A stretch of 64,000 nt of DNA. Origin: Streptomyces spinosisporus (lineage in GTDB: Bacteria; Actinomycetota; Actinomycetes; Streptomycetales; Streptomycetaceae). The notes under the pieces are model-generated. The model searched no databases and was not told the origin of the DNA. It saw nothing but the letters and a program-made list of their open reading frames with translations. Positions 32,342 through 41,812 of this stretch are shown here, one piece after another. Made by a program: the position numbers and the translations under genes. Location: the NCBI RefSeq assembly GCF_022698145.1, contig NZ_JALDAX010000009.1, positions 186,001 to 250,000 of the forward strand, written 5' to 3'. Position 1 is the stretch's first letter. Every line of letters begins with the position of its first letter.

Positions 32342-32422
32342 ATGCCCAAGGAAATCCTTCTCTTCGGGCGGGCCCATGTCGACCTGGCCCGCACCGCGAG
32401 CGCGCGCTGTCCGGACTGTTGA
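32342..32422 (+). CDS. Putative cysteine-ending leader peptide upstream of flavin reductase
   Basis: This 26-residue ORF reads MPKEILLF...RAHVDLARTASARCPDC and stops 44 bases before the flavin reductase. Streptomyces carry a family of such leaders with a conserved HVDL-R-S-C core and a cysteine-rich C-terminus upstream of sulphur-related genes. They are thought to sense cysteine supply by ribosome stalling on terminal Cys codons. Here two TGT cysteine codons are among the last four. No ribosome site precedes the ATG, so translation may start leaderless. It is too short for automated calling. Link to sulphur control of the flavin reductase is inferred. Confidence 0.75.
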   Translation: MPKEILLFGRAHVDLARTASARCPDC

Positions 32423-32466
32423 GCAGCCACGGACCAGCTTGCCCCTCTCCCCAGAAGGACAACTCC

Positions 32467-32982
32467 ATGACGGCCACGCCCGATCTCGGCACCCGTGCCC
32501 CTCAGCTCGCCTCTCCCGACCTTCTGCGCTCCGTCTTCCGTCGGCACGCCGCGGGGGTCGCCGTGATCACGGCGCGTGGCGCGTCGGGCCCGGTCGGCTT
32601 CACCGCCACCTCACTCACCTCGGTCTCCGCGGAGCCTCCGCTGCTCTCCTTCGGCATCAGCACCGGGGCGTCGAGCTGGCCCGCGATCTCCTCGGCCGAC
32701 CATGTGGGCGTCCACATACTCGGCGAGCACCAGCAGGAGCTGGCCGCCACCTTCGCGCGCAGCGGCGCCGACCGCTTCGGTGCTCCCACGAGCTGGCGCG
32801 AGGGACCCGAAGGGGTTCCCGTACTCGACGACGTCCTGGCCTGGCTGGTGTGCCGGGTGGTCGGACGGGTGCCCGCCGCTGACCAGCGCATCGTGGTGGC
32901 CGAGGTCGTGCTGGGCGACCCCGAGGGTCCCGGCCGCCCCCTGCTCTACCACCAGGGTCGCTTCAACGGCCTGCGGGACTGA
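32467..32982 (+). CDS. Flavin reductase family protein (FMN-binding)
   Basis: This 171-residue protein has the flavin-reductase split-barrel pattern: FRRHAAGVAVITARG, VGFTATSLTSVSAEPPLLSF and HQGRFNGL. Such enzymes supply FMNH2 to two-component monooxygenases, including desulphonation enzymes. ATG 32467 follows AAGGAC. The upstream cysteine-type leader peptide suggests a sulphur-linked role such as sulphonate use, but no partner oxygenase lies next to it. Confidence 0.87.
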   Translation: MTATPDLGTRAPQLASPDLLRSVFRRHAAGVAVITARGASGPVGFTATSLTSVSAEPPLLSFGISTGASSWPAISSADHVGVHILGEHQQELAATFARSGADRFGAPTSWREGPEGVPVLDDVLAWLVCRVVGRVPAADQRIVVAEVVLGDPEGPGRPLLYHQGRFNGLRD

Positions 32983-33226
32983 GGCCCGCGGCACTCCGGC
33001 TCGCGTGACCTCCACGGCTCCCGCTGCGAACAGGTCGAGTTCCGATTACGCTGCGTTGCAAAGGTCACAGTTCAAAGCGCTTGCTTAGCGGGAACCTTAT
33101 GGGTGTACTGGCGAGTAATATTTCGCTCGGAGCGCTGGTCGCCCCGATCGGGATCGGCCGCTTGAGGCGCCTATGCTGCCTGAAAGTAGACAGCACCGAA
33201 ATGACGATTGCAGTAGGAGAGCCGGC

Positions 33227-34015
33227 GTGAGCTTGAGGATCGTTGTCACTGTGAAGTACGTGCCCGACGCCACTGGCGACCGGCACTTCGCCGATGACCT
33301 GACCGTCGACCGGGACGACGTGGACGGTCTGCTCTCCGAGCTCGACGAGTACGCGGTCGAGCAGGCGCTGCAGATCTCCGAGAACTCCGATGACGACGTC
33401 GAGGTCACCGTCCTGACCATCGGCCCGGAGGACGCCAAGGACGCGCTGCGCAAGGCGCTGTCGATGGGCGCGGACAAGGCCATCCACGTCGAGGACGACG
33501 ACCTGCACGGCACCGACGCCATCGGCACCTCCCTGGTGCTGGCCAAGGCGATCGAGAAGGCCGGCTACGACCTGGTCGTCTCCGGCATGGCCTCCACCGA
33601 CGGCACCATGGGCGTCGTGCCCGCCCTGGTCGCCGAGCGCCTGGGCGTGCCGCAGGTGACGCTGCTGTCCGAGGTCTCCGTCGAGGACGGCACCGTCAAG
33701 GGCCGCCGCGACGGCGACAGCGCCACCGAGCAGCTCGAGGCCTCGCTCCCCGCGGTCGTGTCGGTCACCGACCAGTCGGGCGAGGCCCGTTACCCGTCCT
33801 TCAAGGGCATCATGGCGGCGAAGAAGAAGCCGGTTCAGTCCTGGGACCTGTCCGACCTGGAGATCGACGCCGACGAGGTCGGTCTCGCCGGCGCCTGGAC
33901 CAAGGTCGAGACCGCGACCGAGCGTCCGGCCCGCACCGCGGGCACGATCGTCAAGGACGAGGGCGAGGGCGGCAAGCAGCTCGCCGAGTTCCTCGCGAGC
34001 CAGAAGTTCATCTGA
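33227..34015 (+). CDS. etfB: Electron transfer flavoprotein beta subunit
   Basis: This 262-residue protein begins SLRIVVTVKYVPDATGDRHF and has YDLVVSGMASTDGTMGVVPALVAERLGVPQ, typical of EtfB. It binds AMP and, with EtfA, carries electrons from acyl-CoA and other dehydrogenases to the respiratory chain. GTG 33227 has AGGAGAG six bases upstream. etfA follows after 64 bases, the standard order in Streptomyces. Confidence 0.95.
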   Translation: MSLRIVVTVKYVPDATGDRHFADDLTVDRDDVDGLLSELDEYAVEQALQISENSDDDVEVTVLTIGPEDAKDALRKALSMGADKAIHVEDDDLHGTDAIGTSLVLAKAIEKAGYDLVVSGMASTDGTMGVVPALVAERLGVPQVTLLSEVSVEDGTVKGRRDGDSATEQLEASLPAVVSVTDQSGEARYPSFKGIMAAKKKPVQSWDLSDLEIDADEVGLAGAWTKVETATERPARTAGTIVKDEGEGGKQLAEFLASQKFI

Positions 34016-34079
34016 GCCGCGCGGCTCAACTCGCTCACCGCCCTTAAGACTTCGCACATCCGCAAGGAGTTTTCTTCCC

Positions 34080-35054
<975 letters not shown>

Positions 35055-35069
35055 CCGCCGCACGGCTCG

Positions 35070-35111
35070 GCGAGGCCCCCGCGACCGCACGAACGGTTGC
35101 GGGGGCCTCGC
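35070..35111 (+). terminator. Terminator after etfBA
   Basis: GCGAGGCCCCCGC (35070-35082) pairs with GCGGGGGCCTCGC (35099-35111); ACCG/CGGT extends the stem inside. The sequence continues GTCTTTCC on the plus strand. Confidence 0.85.
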
Positions 35112-35171
35112 GTCTTTCCGTGCCGAGCTGATCCGCAGGACTGGCTCTCGCCGCGTCCGGCGCCGCGCTCC

Positions 35172-36119
35172 TCAGGCCAGGCTGATCGATGCCTGTACCG
35201 GCAGGTGGTCGCTGGGGTACTGGCCGTGCTCGGAGTAGGTGTCGATCGTCGCCCGGTGCACCGTCGCCCACGGATTGGTGAGGATCCAGTCGATGCGGTC
35301 GCCGTCCGGCGTGAGGCCCTGGTAGCCGTGGAACGTGCCGTAGGCGGGGCTGCGCCGCTCCGCCGCGTCCCAGGTGTCGACGAGCCCCGAGCCCACCAGC
35401 GTGTCGTAGACGGGGTTGCGGTGCGCGGGCACGTTGAAGTCGCCCGTCACCACCACCGGCAGCGAGCGGTCGAGCATGCCGATCCGCTCGGTCAGCAGCT
35501 GGGCGCTGCGCTCGCGGGCGTACTGGCCGGCGTGGTCGAAGTGCGTGTTCAGGACATAGAACTGCCGCCCGCCGTCGGCACGATCACGGAAACGCACCCA
35601 GGTGACGATGCGCGGGAAGGCGGCTCTCCAGGTGTTGGAGCGGATGATCTCCGGGGTGTCGGAGAGCCAGAAGGTGTAGTGCTCCAGCGGGGTCAGACGC
35701 CGGGTGTCGTAGTAGACGGCCGTGGACTCGTCGCGGCTGCCGCCTTCGCGGCCGGTGCCGATCCACTCGTAGTCCGGGCCGAGGTCGGCATCGATGTCGC
35801 GCAGTTGCTGGTACAACCCCTCCTGCGTTCCGATGACATGAGGGTGCGCACGGCGCAGTAACGCGCGCATGACGGGTCTGCGCTCGGGCCAGCTGTTCGG
35901 TCTCTTGGTACTGGCGAAGCGCAGGTTGAAGGTCATGACCTCCAGCCGGGGTGCCAGCGGCGCCCGCGCCGAGGCGGAGGCCGACGGCGCCGGTGAGCCC
36001 GACACCGGGGACGCGGACGAGACGGAGATCGCGGCCGCGCTGGACAGCGGCACGGTGACCGCCGCGGCCAGCACCGCCTTCATACCCAGGCGGCGGGTGA
36101 CTCGGTGATGGTTCGGCAC
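35172..36119 (-). CDS. Secreted endonuclease/exonuclease/phosphatase-fold protein
   Basis: This 315-residue protein has an N-terminal signal sequence (MKAVLAAAVTVPLSSAAA) and a Ser/Pro/Ala linker. The EEP domain follows: MTFNLRFAS, GTQEG (catalytic Glu), LNTHFDHAG, VVTGDFNVPAHR and IDWILT...SDHLPV with the catalytic His. It could be a phosphodiesterase, sphingomyelinase-like enzyme or nuclease. GTG 36119 has AAGGAG upstream. It stands alone, convergent with etfBA. Confidence 0.86.
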   Translation of the reverse strand: MPNHHRVTRRLGMKAVLAAAVTVPLSSAAAISVSSASPVSGSPAPSASASARAPLAPRLEVMTFNLRFASTKRPNSWPERRPVMRALLRRAHPHVIGTQEGLYQQLRDIDADLGPDYEWIGTGREGGSRDESTAVYYDTRRLTPLEHYTFWLSDTPEIIRSNTWRAAFPRIVTWVRFRDRADGGRQFYVLNTHFDHAGQYARERSAQLLTERIGMLDRSLPVVVTGDFNVPAHRNPVYDTLVGSGLVDTWDAAERRSPAYGTFHGYQGLTPDGDRIDWILTNPWATVHRATIDTYSEHGQYPSDHLPVQASISLA

Positions 36120-36282
36120 GGAGACTCCTTGGTGGCGGCCGGACGGGTCGTGGGAGAGGAGAGTCGTGCGTAGGGATGTGTCATACCCAGTGACCGGACG
36201 AGGCTGAACATGCCGAGATCAGGGCGCCGCCCGCCGTGGACATGGTGTTGACCACGCCGAAGGCGCCCGGATAACTTCATTC

Positions 36283-36310
36283 TACGGATTGTTGATTCCG
36301 TACTGCGGAA
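36283..36310. promoter_or_regulatory. Overlapping dyads upstream of DUF6986
   Basis: TACGGA-N8-TCCGTA (36283-36302) overlaps TTCCG-N5-CGGAA (36296-36310), placed 18-45 bases before the start codon. They could bind one regulator in two registers; repressing position is likely. Confidence 0.5.
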
Positions 36311-36327
36311 AACTTGGAGGGTGTGGG

Positions 36328-37632
36328 ATGGGTCAGGGCCAGCAGGAGAAGGTGGCGACGAGCCTCGCGGGCGCCGTCGGCGAGGAGATCAGCGCCTCCC
36401 TCGCGCCGGTCGACGCCGAACTGGAGCGCCGCTACCCCGGCGACCCCGGCACCCGCCAGCCCGTCCACACCGTGTACGTACCCGCGGACGTCTTCGCCGC
36501 CGACACCATCCGCTCCTGGGGCGACCGGGCCCTCGCCGCCCTCGACGAGCACGCCCCCGACGCCGCATCCTTCGCCGCCGTCCTCGGCCTGTCCGACGAC
36601 CTCGCGGAGCCCGTCCACGCCCGCGTGCGCGCCAAGTTGGAGCGCGAGCCCATCGAGGACCTGCGCATCGACTTCGAGGACGGCTACGGCCCCCGCCCCG
36701 ACACCGAGGAGGACGAGGCGGCCGCCCGCGCGGCACGGCTGATCGCGGAGGCGTACGAGAAGGGCACGGCGGCCCCGTACATGGGCATCCGCATGAAGTG
36801 CATGGAGGCACCGGTGCGCGACCGGGGCATCCGCACCCTGGACATCTTCCTCACCGGCCTGATGGAGGCCGGCGGACTGCCCGACGGGCTCGTGCTGACG
36901 CTGCCCAAGGTGACCTACCCCGAGCAGATCACCGCGATGGTGCGGCTCCTGGAGGCGTTCGAGAAGGCACGCGGCCTGGAGCCCGGCCGGATCGGCTTCG
37001 AGATCCAGATCGAGACCAGCCAGTCCATCCTCGCCACCGACGGCACCGCCACCGTGGCCCGCATGATCCAGGCCGCCGACGGCCGCGCCACCGGACTGCA
37101 CTACGGCACCTTCGACTACAGCGCCTGCCTCGGCGTCTCCGCCGCCTACCAGGCCAGCGACCACCCGGCCGCCGACCACGCCAAGGCGGTCATGCAGGTC
37201 GCCGCGGCGGGCACGGGCGTGCGGGTCTCGGACGGCTCGACCAACGTGCTGCCGGTCGGCCCGACCGAGCAGGTGCACGACGCGTGGCGCCTGCACTACG
37301 GCCTGACCCGCCGCGCCCTCGCCCGCGCCTACTACCAGGGCTGGGACATGCACCCCGGCCACATCCCCACCCGCTACGCGGCCGTCTTCGCCTTCTACCG
37401 CGAGGGCTTCGAGCAGGCCGCCGCCCGGCTCGCCCGGTACGCGAACCGGGCCGGCGGTGACGTCATGGACGAGCCCGCCACCGCCAAGGCCCTCAGCGGC
37501 TATCTGCTGCGCGGCCTGGACTGCGGCGCCCTCGACATCGCCGAGGTCGCCCGCCCGACCGGGCTGACCCGTGCGGACCTGGAGGGCTTCGCGGCACCGC
37601 GGCGCGGTGACCTGACGGCGTCCGCCAAGTAG
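36328..37632 (+). CDS. DUF6986 family protein (aldolase/citrate-lyase-like TIM barrel)
   Basis: This 434-residue protein resembles CitE/HpcH-type lyases: DLRIDFEDGYGPRPDTEED with metal-binding Asp/Glu, YMGIRMKCMEAPVRDRG, FEIQIETSQSIL and LHYGTFDYSACLGVSAAYQ. I recall the family as DUF6986, found beside purine or allantoin catabolic genes in Streptomyces, but no such genes lie here apart from a permease 20 kb away. ATG 36328 has GGAGGG seven bases upstream. It probably cleaves or forms a C-C bond on an acid such as a glyoxylate-derived compound; the substrate is unknown. Confidence 0.8.
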   Translation: MGQGQQEKVATSLAGAVGEEISASLAPVDAELERRYPGDPGTRQPVHTVYVPADVFAADTIRSWGDRALAALDEHAPDAASFAAVLGLSDDLAEPVHARVRAKLEREPIEDLRIDFEDGYGPRPDTEEDEAAARAARLIAEAYEKGTAAPYMGIRMKCMEAPVRDRGIRTLDIFLTGLMEAGGLPDGLVLTLPKVTYPEQITAMVRLLEAFEKARGLEPGRIGFEIQIETSQSILATDGTATVARMIQAADGRATGLHYGTFDYSACLGVSAAYQASDHPAADHAKAVMQVAAAGTGVRVSDGSTNVLPVGPTEQVHDAWRLHYGLTRRALARAYYQGWDMHPGHIPTRYAAVFAFYREGFEQAAARLARYANRAGGDVMDEPATAKALSGYLLRGLDCGALDIAEVARPTGLTRADLEGFAAPRRGDLTASAK

Positions 37633-37727
37633 CGGAGCTGTCACAGCCCTCACCGTCGACTGGTGTTGTCACCTCCGCCCCGTAGGCTGTGTCGCACGCA
37701 TCGACGTGACACAGGAACGGGGCGGCA

Positions 37728-39770
37728 GTGTCTTCGGGGGAGACCACCAACGGGAACGGCCAGGCCGAGGGGACCGGTCGGCTGCTGGCAGGGCGCTATC
37801 GCGTCGTGGCCCAGCTCGGGCGCGGCGGCATGGGCGTCGTCTGGAGAGCCGTCGACGAGGTCCTGGGCCGCGAGGTCGCGGTCAAGGAGCTGCGCACCTA
37901 CACCGACGCGGACGGGCCCGAACTCGCCGATCTGCGGCTGCGGATGCAGCGTGAGGCCCGCGCCGCGGCCCGGGTGCGCCATCCCGGGGTGGTGGCGGTG
38001 CACGACGTGGCGGAGGTCGACGGCCGTCCGCTGATCGTCATGGAACTGGTCGACGGGCCCTCCCTGGACGACGTGCTGCGTGAACGCGGCGCGCTCGATG
38101 CGCGCGAGGCCGCCGGGATCGGGGCCAAGGTCATGGACGCGCTGGCCGCGGCCCACCGCGCCGGCGTCCTGCACCGCGACGTCAAGCCCGGCAACATCCT
38201 GCTCGACCGCTCGGGCCGGGTCGTGCTGACCGACTTCGGCATCGCCACCATGGACGACCCGGGCGACGGCTCGGCCACCCATCTCACCCGCAGCGGCGAG
38301 ATCGTCGGCTCGCTGGACTATCTGGCCCCCGAGCGCGCGCAGGGCGCCGACCCGGGACCGGCCTCCGACGTGTGGGCCCTGGGCGCCACCCTGTTCGCGG
38401 CGGTCGAGGGCTCCTCGCCCTTCCGCCGTACGTCGACGTATTCGACGCTCGCCGCGATCGTGACCGAGCCGCTGCCGGAGCCCCGCCGCGCGGGCCCCCT
38501 CGGCCCCGTCCTGCAGCGGCTGCTGGACAAGCGGCCCGAGACCCGTCCGGAGGCCGAGCAGGGGCGCGACCTGCTGCAGGCGGTCGCGGACATGGGCGGC
38601 GCGGACACACCGACGGCACCACTGCGCGGCGAGACGGAGCCCAGACCCACGACGGAGCCCAGCCTCCCGGTGGTGCCTCCGGGGTTCGGGCCGGTGCAGC
38701 CGCCCGGAGCGCCGGAACCGGACACGGTGCAGCCCGGCCGAGCGGAGCAGACCGGATCCGGCACGCCCGGTTCCGGTTCCGGCCGGCCACCCGGGCCGGT
38801 GTACCCGGTGTTCGGAGCACCCGAGCAGGCTGCGGGCCCCACCGGACAGGGCGGGTACGGTGCCGGTCCCGATGCCGGCGGGCAGGGCGCGTACGGCCCC
38901 GGGCCCGCCGGACAAGCCGCACAGGGACACAGCGCACACCACGCAGCCTCCGGCGACCACACCGCCCCGTCACCCTCCGCCGGTTTCGGCCCGCCCGCGC
39001 CCATGGGGCAGTACTCGTCCTCCGCGCCCACCGGTCCCGTGCCAGCCTCGCCGCAGCCCCGCCGCAAGAGCCGCGCCCTGCTCGCCGCCGCGGCGGTCGT
39101 GGTCGTCCTCGCGGCGGCCGGGACCACGGTCGCCGTGCTGAACGCCAGGAGTGGCACGGAGGACGACGCCCGCTCGTCCGGATCGGTCTCCGGCGCCCCG
39201 GCCTCCGGCGCGACCAACGACCGTACGGACGCGGACCGTTCCGGCGCTCCCGAGCCCACGAAGGAGAAGGACGGCAAGGGCGCGACCGAGAGCGAGGACC
39301 CGGATGGGAAGGGCGGAAAGAAGCCCAGCGGCCGGGCCACGTCCTCCGCCCCCGCGAAGTCGTCCGGCGGCGGCACGACCGGAGGCGGCTCGGGCGGTTC
39401 GTCCGGGGGCGGTTCGGGCGGCGGCACCACCGGTGGCGGTTCCGGCGACGGCGGCACCACCGGCGGAGGCGGTTCCACCACCCCGGCCCCGGCCTGCACC
39501 TCCATCGGCGGCGGCAAGTACAACTGCACGGTCTGGCGCACCGCCAAGTCCTACACCGCCTCCGGCGCCGAGGCAGGCGTCCTGAACGCGGGCACCAACT
39601 ATTTCTACTGCCAGCAGAACCTGGGGCGCCGCGAGACGTCCGGCCAGTGGACCAACGTCTGGTGGGCGAAGACGGACGACGACAGCGGCAACACGAACGT
39701 CTGGGTCAGCGACGTCTACATCAAGGGCGGCAACAACGACGAGCCCGTCCCGGGACTGCCCGTCTGCTGA
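37728..39770 (+). CDS. Transmembrane Ser/Thr protein kinase with extracellular C-terminal domain
   Basis: This 680-residue protein has a Hanks-type kinase domain at residues 20-290: GRGGMGVVW loop, K53, HRD at 149-151 (HRDVKPGN) and DFG at 169-171, so it should be active. A Pro/Gly/Gln-rich linker follows, then one membrane helix near 450-472. Outside is a Ser/Gly/Thr-rich spacer with repeated GGGT/GGSG blocks and a compact C-terminal domain of about 70 residues with three or more cysteines (CTSIGGGKYNCTV... FYCQQNLG... LPVC). The last looks like a small SH3-like or disulphide-linked sensor. GTG 37728 is the start. The 3' end overlaps the convergent gene by 55 bases. Confidence 0.9.
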   Translation: MSSGETTNGNGQAEGTGRLLAGRYRVVAQLGRGGMGVVWRAVDEVLGREVAVKELRTYTDADGPELADLRLRMQREARAAARVRHPGVVAVHDVAEVDGRPLIVMELVDGPSLDDVLRERGALDAREAAGIGAKVMDALAAAHRAGVLHRDVKPGNILLDRSGRVVLTDFGIATMDDPGDGSATHLTRSGEIVGSLDYLAPERAQGADPGPASDVWALGATLFAAVEGSSPFRRTSTYSTLAAIVTEPLPEPRRAGPLGPVLQRLLDKRPETRPEAEQGRDLLQAVADMGGADTPTAPLRGETEPRPTTEPSLPVVPPGFGPVQPPGAPEPDTVQPGRAEQTGSGTPGSGSGRPPGPVYPVFGAPEQAAGPTGQGGYGAGPDAGGQGAYGPGPAGQAAQGHSAHHAASGDHTAPSPSAGFGPPAPMGQYSSSAPTGPVPASPQPRRKSRALLAAAAVVVVLAAAGTTVAVLNARSGTEDDARSSGSVSGAPASGATNDRTDADRSGAPEPTKEKDGKGATESEDPDGKGGKKPSGRATSSAPAKSSGGGTTGGGSGGSSGGGSGGGTTGGGSGDGGTTGGGGSTTPAPACTSIGGGKYNCTVWRTAKSYTASGAEAGVLNAGTNYFYCQQNLGRRETSGQWTNVWWAKTDDDSGNTNVWVSDVYIKGGNNDEPVPGLPVC

Positions 39771-40522
39771 TCGCGCACGAACCGCTCCAGACCGGACGCC
39801 GTGACCAGCTTCTCCTCGGCGAGCACCCGGGTGCCCAGCTCGCACAGCCCGGCATCGGCGCGGGCCCGCGCGCAGAACTCCTCGGGTGTGACGCCGAACA
39901 GCTGCCTCAACCGCGGCACGGACGCGAGGAGTTCGCTGAGCAGCGCGTGCTGGCCGGGATGCCGGCGAGGGGCGTCGCCGCCGTCGTGCAGGACCCCGCG
40001 CCGGTTGACGTAGACGTGCACGCCCGGCAGCAGCGTCCCGTCCTCCAGCTCGGTCCGCACGTCCTGCTGCGGGAGCCAGGCGCGCCGGTAGTTGCCGTAC
40101 GGCAGCGGCACGCCCTCGCTCGCGTCGATCACCGCGAGCTGCTCGGCGTCCAGCCAGGTGAGGAACAACTCCCGCACGGCGCCCGGCGATGCGACCGGTG
40201 ACGCGGAGACGTAGCCGAGCCGGCTGACATGGGCGGAGACGCCGACGTCGAGGCCGGTGACCCGGGCGCGGACCATCGGGACGGGTGAGGTGATCCCCGT
40301 CTCGCGCATCTTGTGGCGCAGTTGGCCCGGGCAGGCGTTGGAGCCCACCGCGAGGACCGGGGTGCGGTCCTCGTAGGTCAGGCGGTCGAGTGGCAGCAGC
40401 AGATCGCCGTCGAGGAGCCCGGAATGCGCGGGCCAGGCGCCCGGATACAGCAGCGGATCCGTGGCCGGGGCCGCGGCCAGTCCCAGCGCTTCGAGGGTGC
40501 GGTCCGCCCGGCCGTCCACCAT
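39716..40522 (-). CDS. Protein with gamma-glutamylcyclotransferase-like start, unknown function
   Basis: This 268-residue protein contains PVLAVGSNACPGQLRHKM, similar to the YGSN phosphate-binding loop of gamma-glutamylcyclotransferase-fold proteins, though with AVGSN in place of YGSN. Downstream it has ASEGVPLPYGNYRRAWLP and VYVNRRGVLHDGG. I do not recognise it further. No signal peptide. Its last 55 bases overlap the Ser/Thr kinase 3' end. It lies directly upstream (4 bases) of the LacI-type regulator's stop, in the same direction, so it may be co-transcribed from the LacI promoter. Confidence 0.65.
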   Translation of the reverse strand: MVDGRADRTLEALGLAAAPATDPLLYPGAWPAHSGLLDGDLLLPLDRLTYEDRTPVLAVGSNACPGQLRHKMRETGITSPVPMVRARVTGLDVGVSAHVSRLGYVSASPVASPGAVRELFLTWLDAEQLAVIDASEGVPLPYGNYRRAWLPQQDVRTELEDGTLLPGVHVYVNRRGVLHDGGDAPRRHPGQHALLSELLASVPRLRQLFGVTPEEFCARARADAGLCELGTRVLAEEKLVTASGLERFVRDQQTGSPGTGSSLLPPLM

Positions 40523-40526
40523 CCGC

Positions 40527-41576
40527 TCAGCCCGCCGGCGGCAGTTCGCCCGAGCCGCGGGTGATCAGGCGTGTCGGCAGTTCGATGCGCTCCGGGCCGA
40601 GCAGGGTGCCGTCCAGCTGGCGGAAGAGCCGGTCGGCGGCTGTGCGGCCGAGGGCCGCCGCGTCCTGGGCGACGACGCTCACGCCCGGGTCCAGCAGATC
40701 CGCGAGCTCGATGTCGTCGAAGCCGACCAGGGCGACCGGGCGCTGCTGCTCGGCGAGGACGCGCACCACGGTCACCGTCACACGGTTGTTGCCCGCGAAG
40801 ATCGCGGTGACGGGAGTGGAGCCGGAGAGCATCTCCTCCGCCGCCCGGCGCACCCGCTCCGGATCCGTGACACCCAGGGACATCCAGGAGTCCGCGACCG
40901 TGATGTCCGCGTCCTCCATGGCCGCCTTGTAGCCGCGCAGCCGCTCGGCGGCCGTGTGGATGCGGGGCATGTCGCCGATGAAGCCGATCCGCCGGTGGCC
41001 GTGCGCGATGAGGTGGGCCACGCCGTCACGGGCGCCGCCGAAGTTGTCGGAGAGCACCACGTCGGCGTCGATCTGCCCGGCGGGGCGGTCCACGAACACG
41101 GTGGCGACACCGGCCCTGATCTCGGGCTCCAGATAGCGGTGGTCGTCACCGGCCGGGATGATCACGAGTCCGTCGACCCGGCGTGCGCACAGCGCCAGCG
41201 CCAGTTCCTGCTCGCGGTCGGGGTCCTCCGCGCTGGAGCCGTTGATCAGCAGGGCGCCGTGCGCGCGGGCCACCTCCTCGACCGCGCGGCTCAGGGGGCC
41301 GTAGAACGGGTCGGCGAGGTCCTCCAGGACCAGGCCGATGCTCGCGGTGCGGCCCTTGCGCAGCACGCGCGCGCTGTCGTTGCGGCGGAAGCCCAGTGCG
41401 TCGATGGCCTCCTGGACCCGGCGCTCCGTCTCCGGGGTGACACCGGGCTCGCCGTTGACCACGCGGGAGACGGTCTTGAGTCCGACCCCGGCCCGCGCGG
41501 CCACGTCCTTCATGGTCGGACGATTGCCGTATCGCGTTCCTGAGAGGGGGGTTGTTCGGCGAGCGGTCTCGGCCAC
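40527..41576 (-). CDS. LacI-family transcriptional regulator
   Basis: This 349-residue protein has an N-terminal LacI HTH (TMKDVAARAGVGLKTVSRVVNG) followed by a periplasmic-binding-like sugar domain (SIGLVLEDLADPFYGPLSRAVEE, VFVDRPAG, VALVGFDDIELADLL). The GTG start at 41576 is chosen because it precedes a short leader and then the HTH; the long upstream frame is not needed. It diverges from a ROK gene, with a perfect palindrome between them, and the GH27 alpha-galactosidase gene is near, so a galactoside-type inducer is likely. Confidence 0.9.
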   Translation of the reverse strand: MAETARRTTPLSGTRYGNRPTMKDVAARAGVGLKTVSRVVNGEPGVTPETERRVQEAIDALGFRRNDSARVLRKGRTASIGLVLEDLADPFYGPLSRAVEEVARAHGALLINGSSAEDPDREQELALALCARRVDGLVIIPAGDDHRYLEPEIRAGVATVFVDRPAGQIDADVVLSDNFGGARDGVAHLIAHGHRRIGFIGDMPRIHTAAERLRGYKAAMEDADITVADSWMSLGVTDPERVRRAAEEMLSGSTPVTAIFAGNNRVTVTVVRVLAEQQRPVALVGFDDIELADLLDPGVSVVAQDAAALGRTAADRLFRQLDGTLLGPERIELPTRLITRGSGELPPAG

Positions 41577-41661
41577 GATGCGCTGTCCTGTCCTGTCTTG
41601 TCCCACGGGGATGCGTCGACCATGAGTTTGTATGAGGATGTGGCGTCGAGCATAGGGCCTG

Positions 41662-41673
41662 GACAACGTTGTC
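41662..41673. promoter_or_regulatory. Perfect GACAACGTTGTC palindrome, LacI-type operator
   Basis: The 12-base palindrome lies in the 236-base gap between the divergent LacI and ROK genes. ACAACGTTGT-centred sites are typical for LacI-family sugar regulators. Confidence 0.7.
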
Positions 41674-41812
41674 ATATGCAAGAGAGACTGTCCACCGCAA
41701 TCTCCGGCCTCCGCCCCACCGCGAGACCGGCTCCATTCTTCTCCCCGGCCGACGGGTGCAAGGCCCCCCGGCCGACCGGAGAACCGATGCTTGACGGGGA
41801 GATCCGACACAG

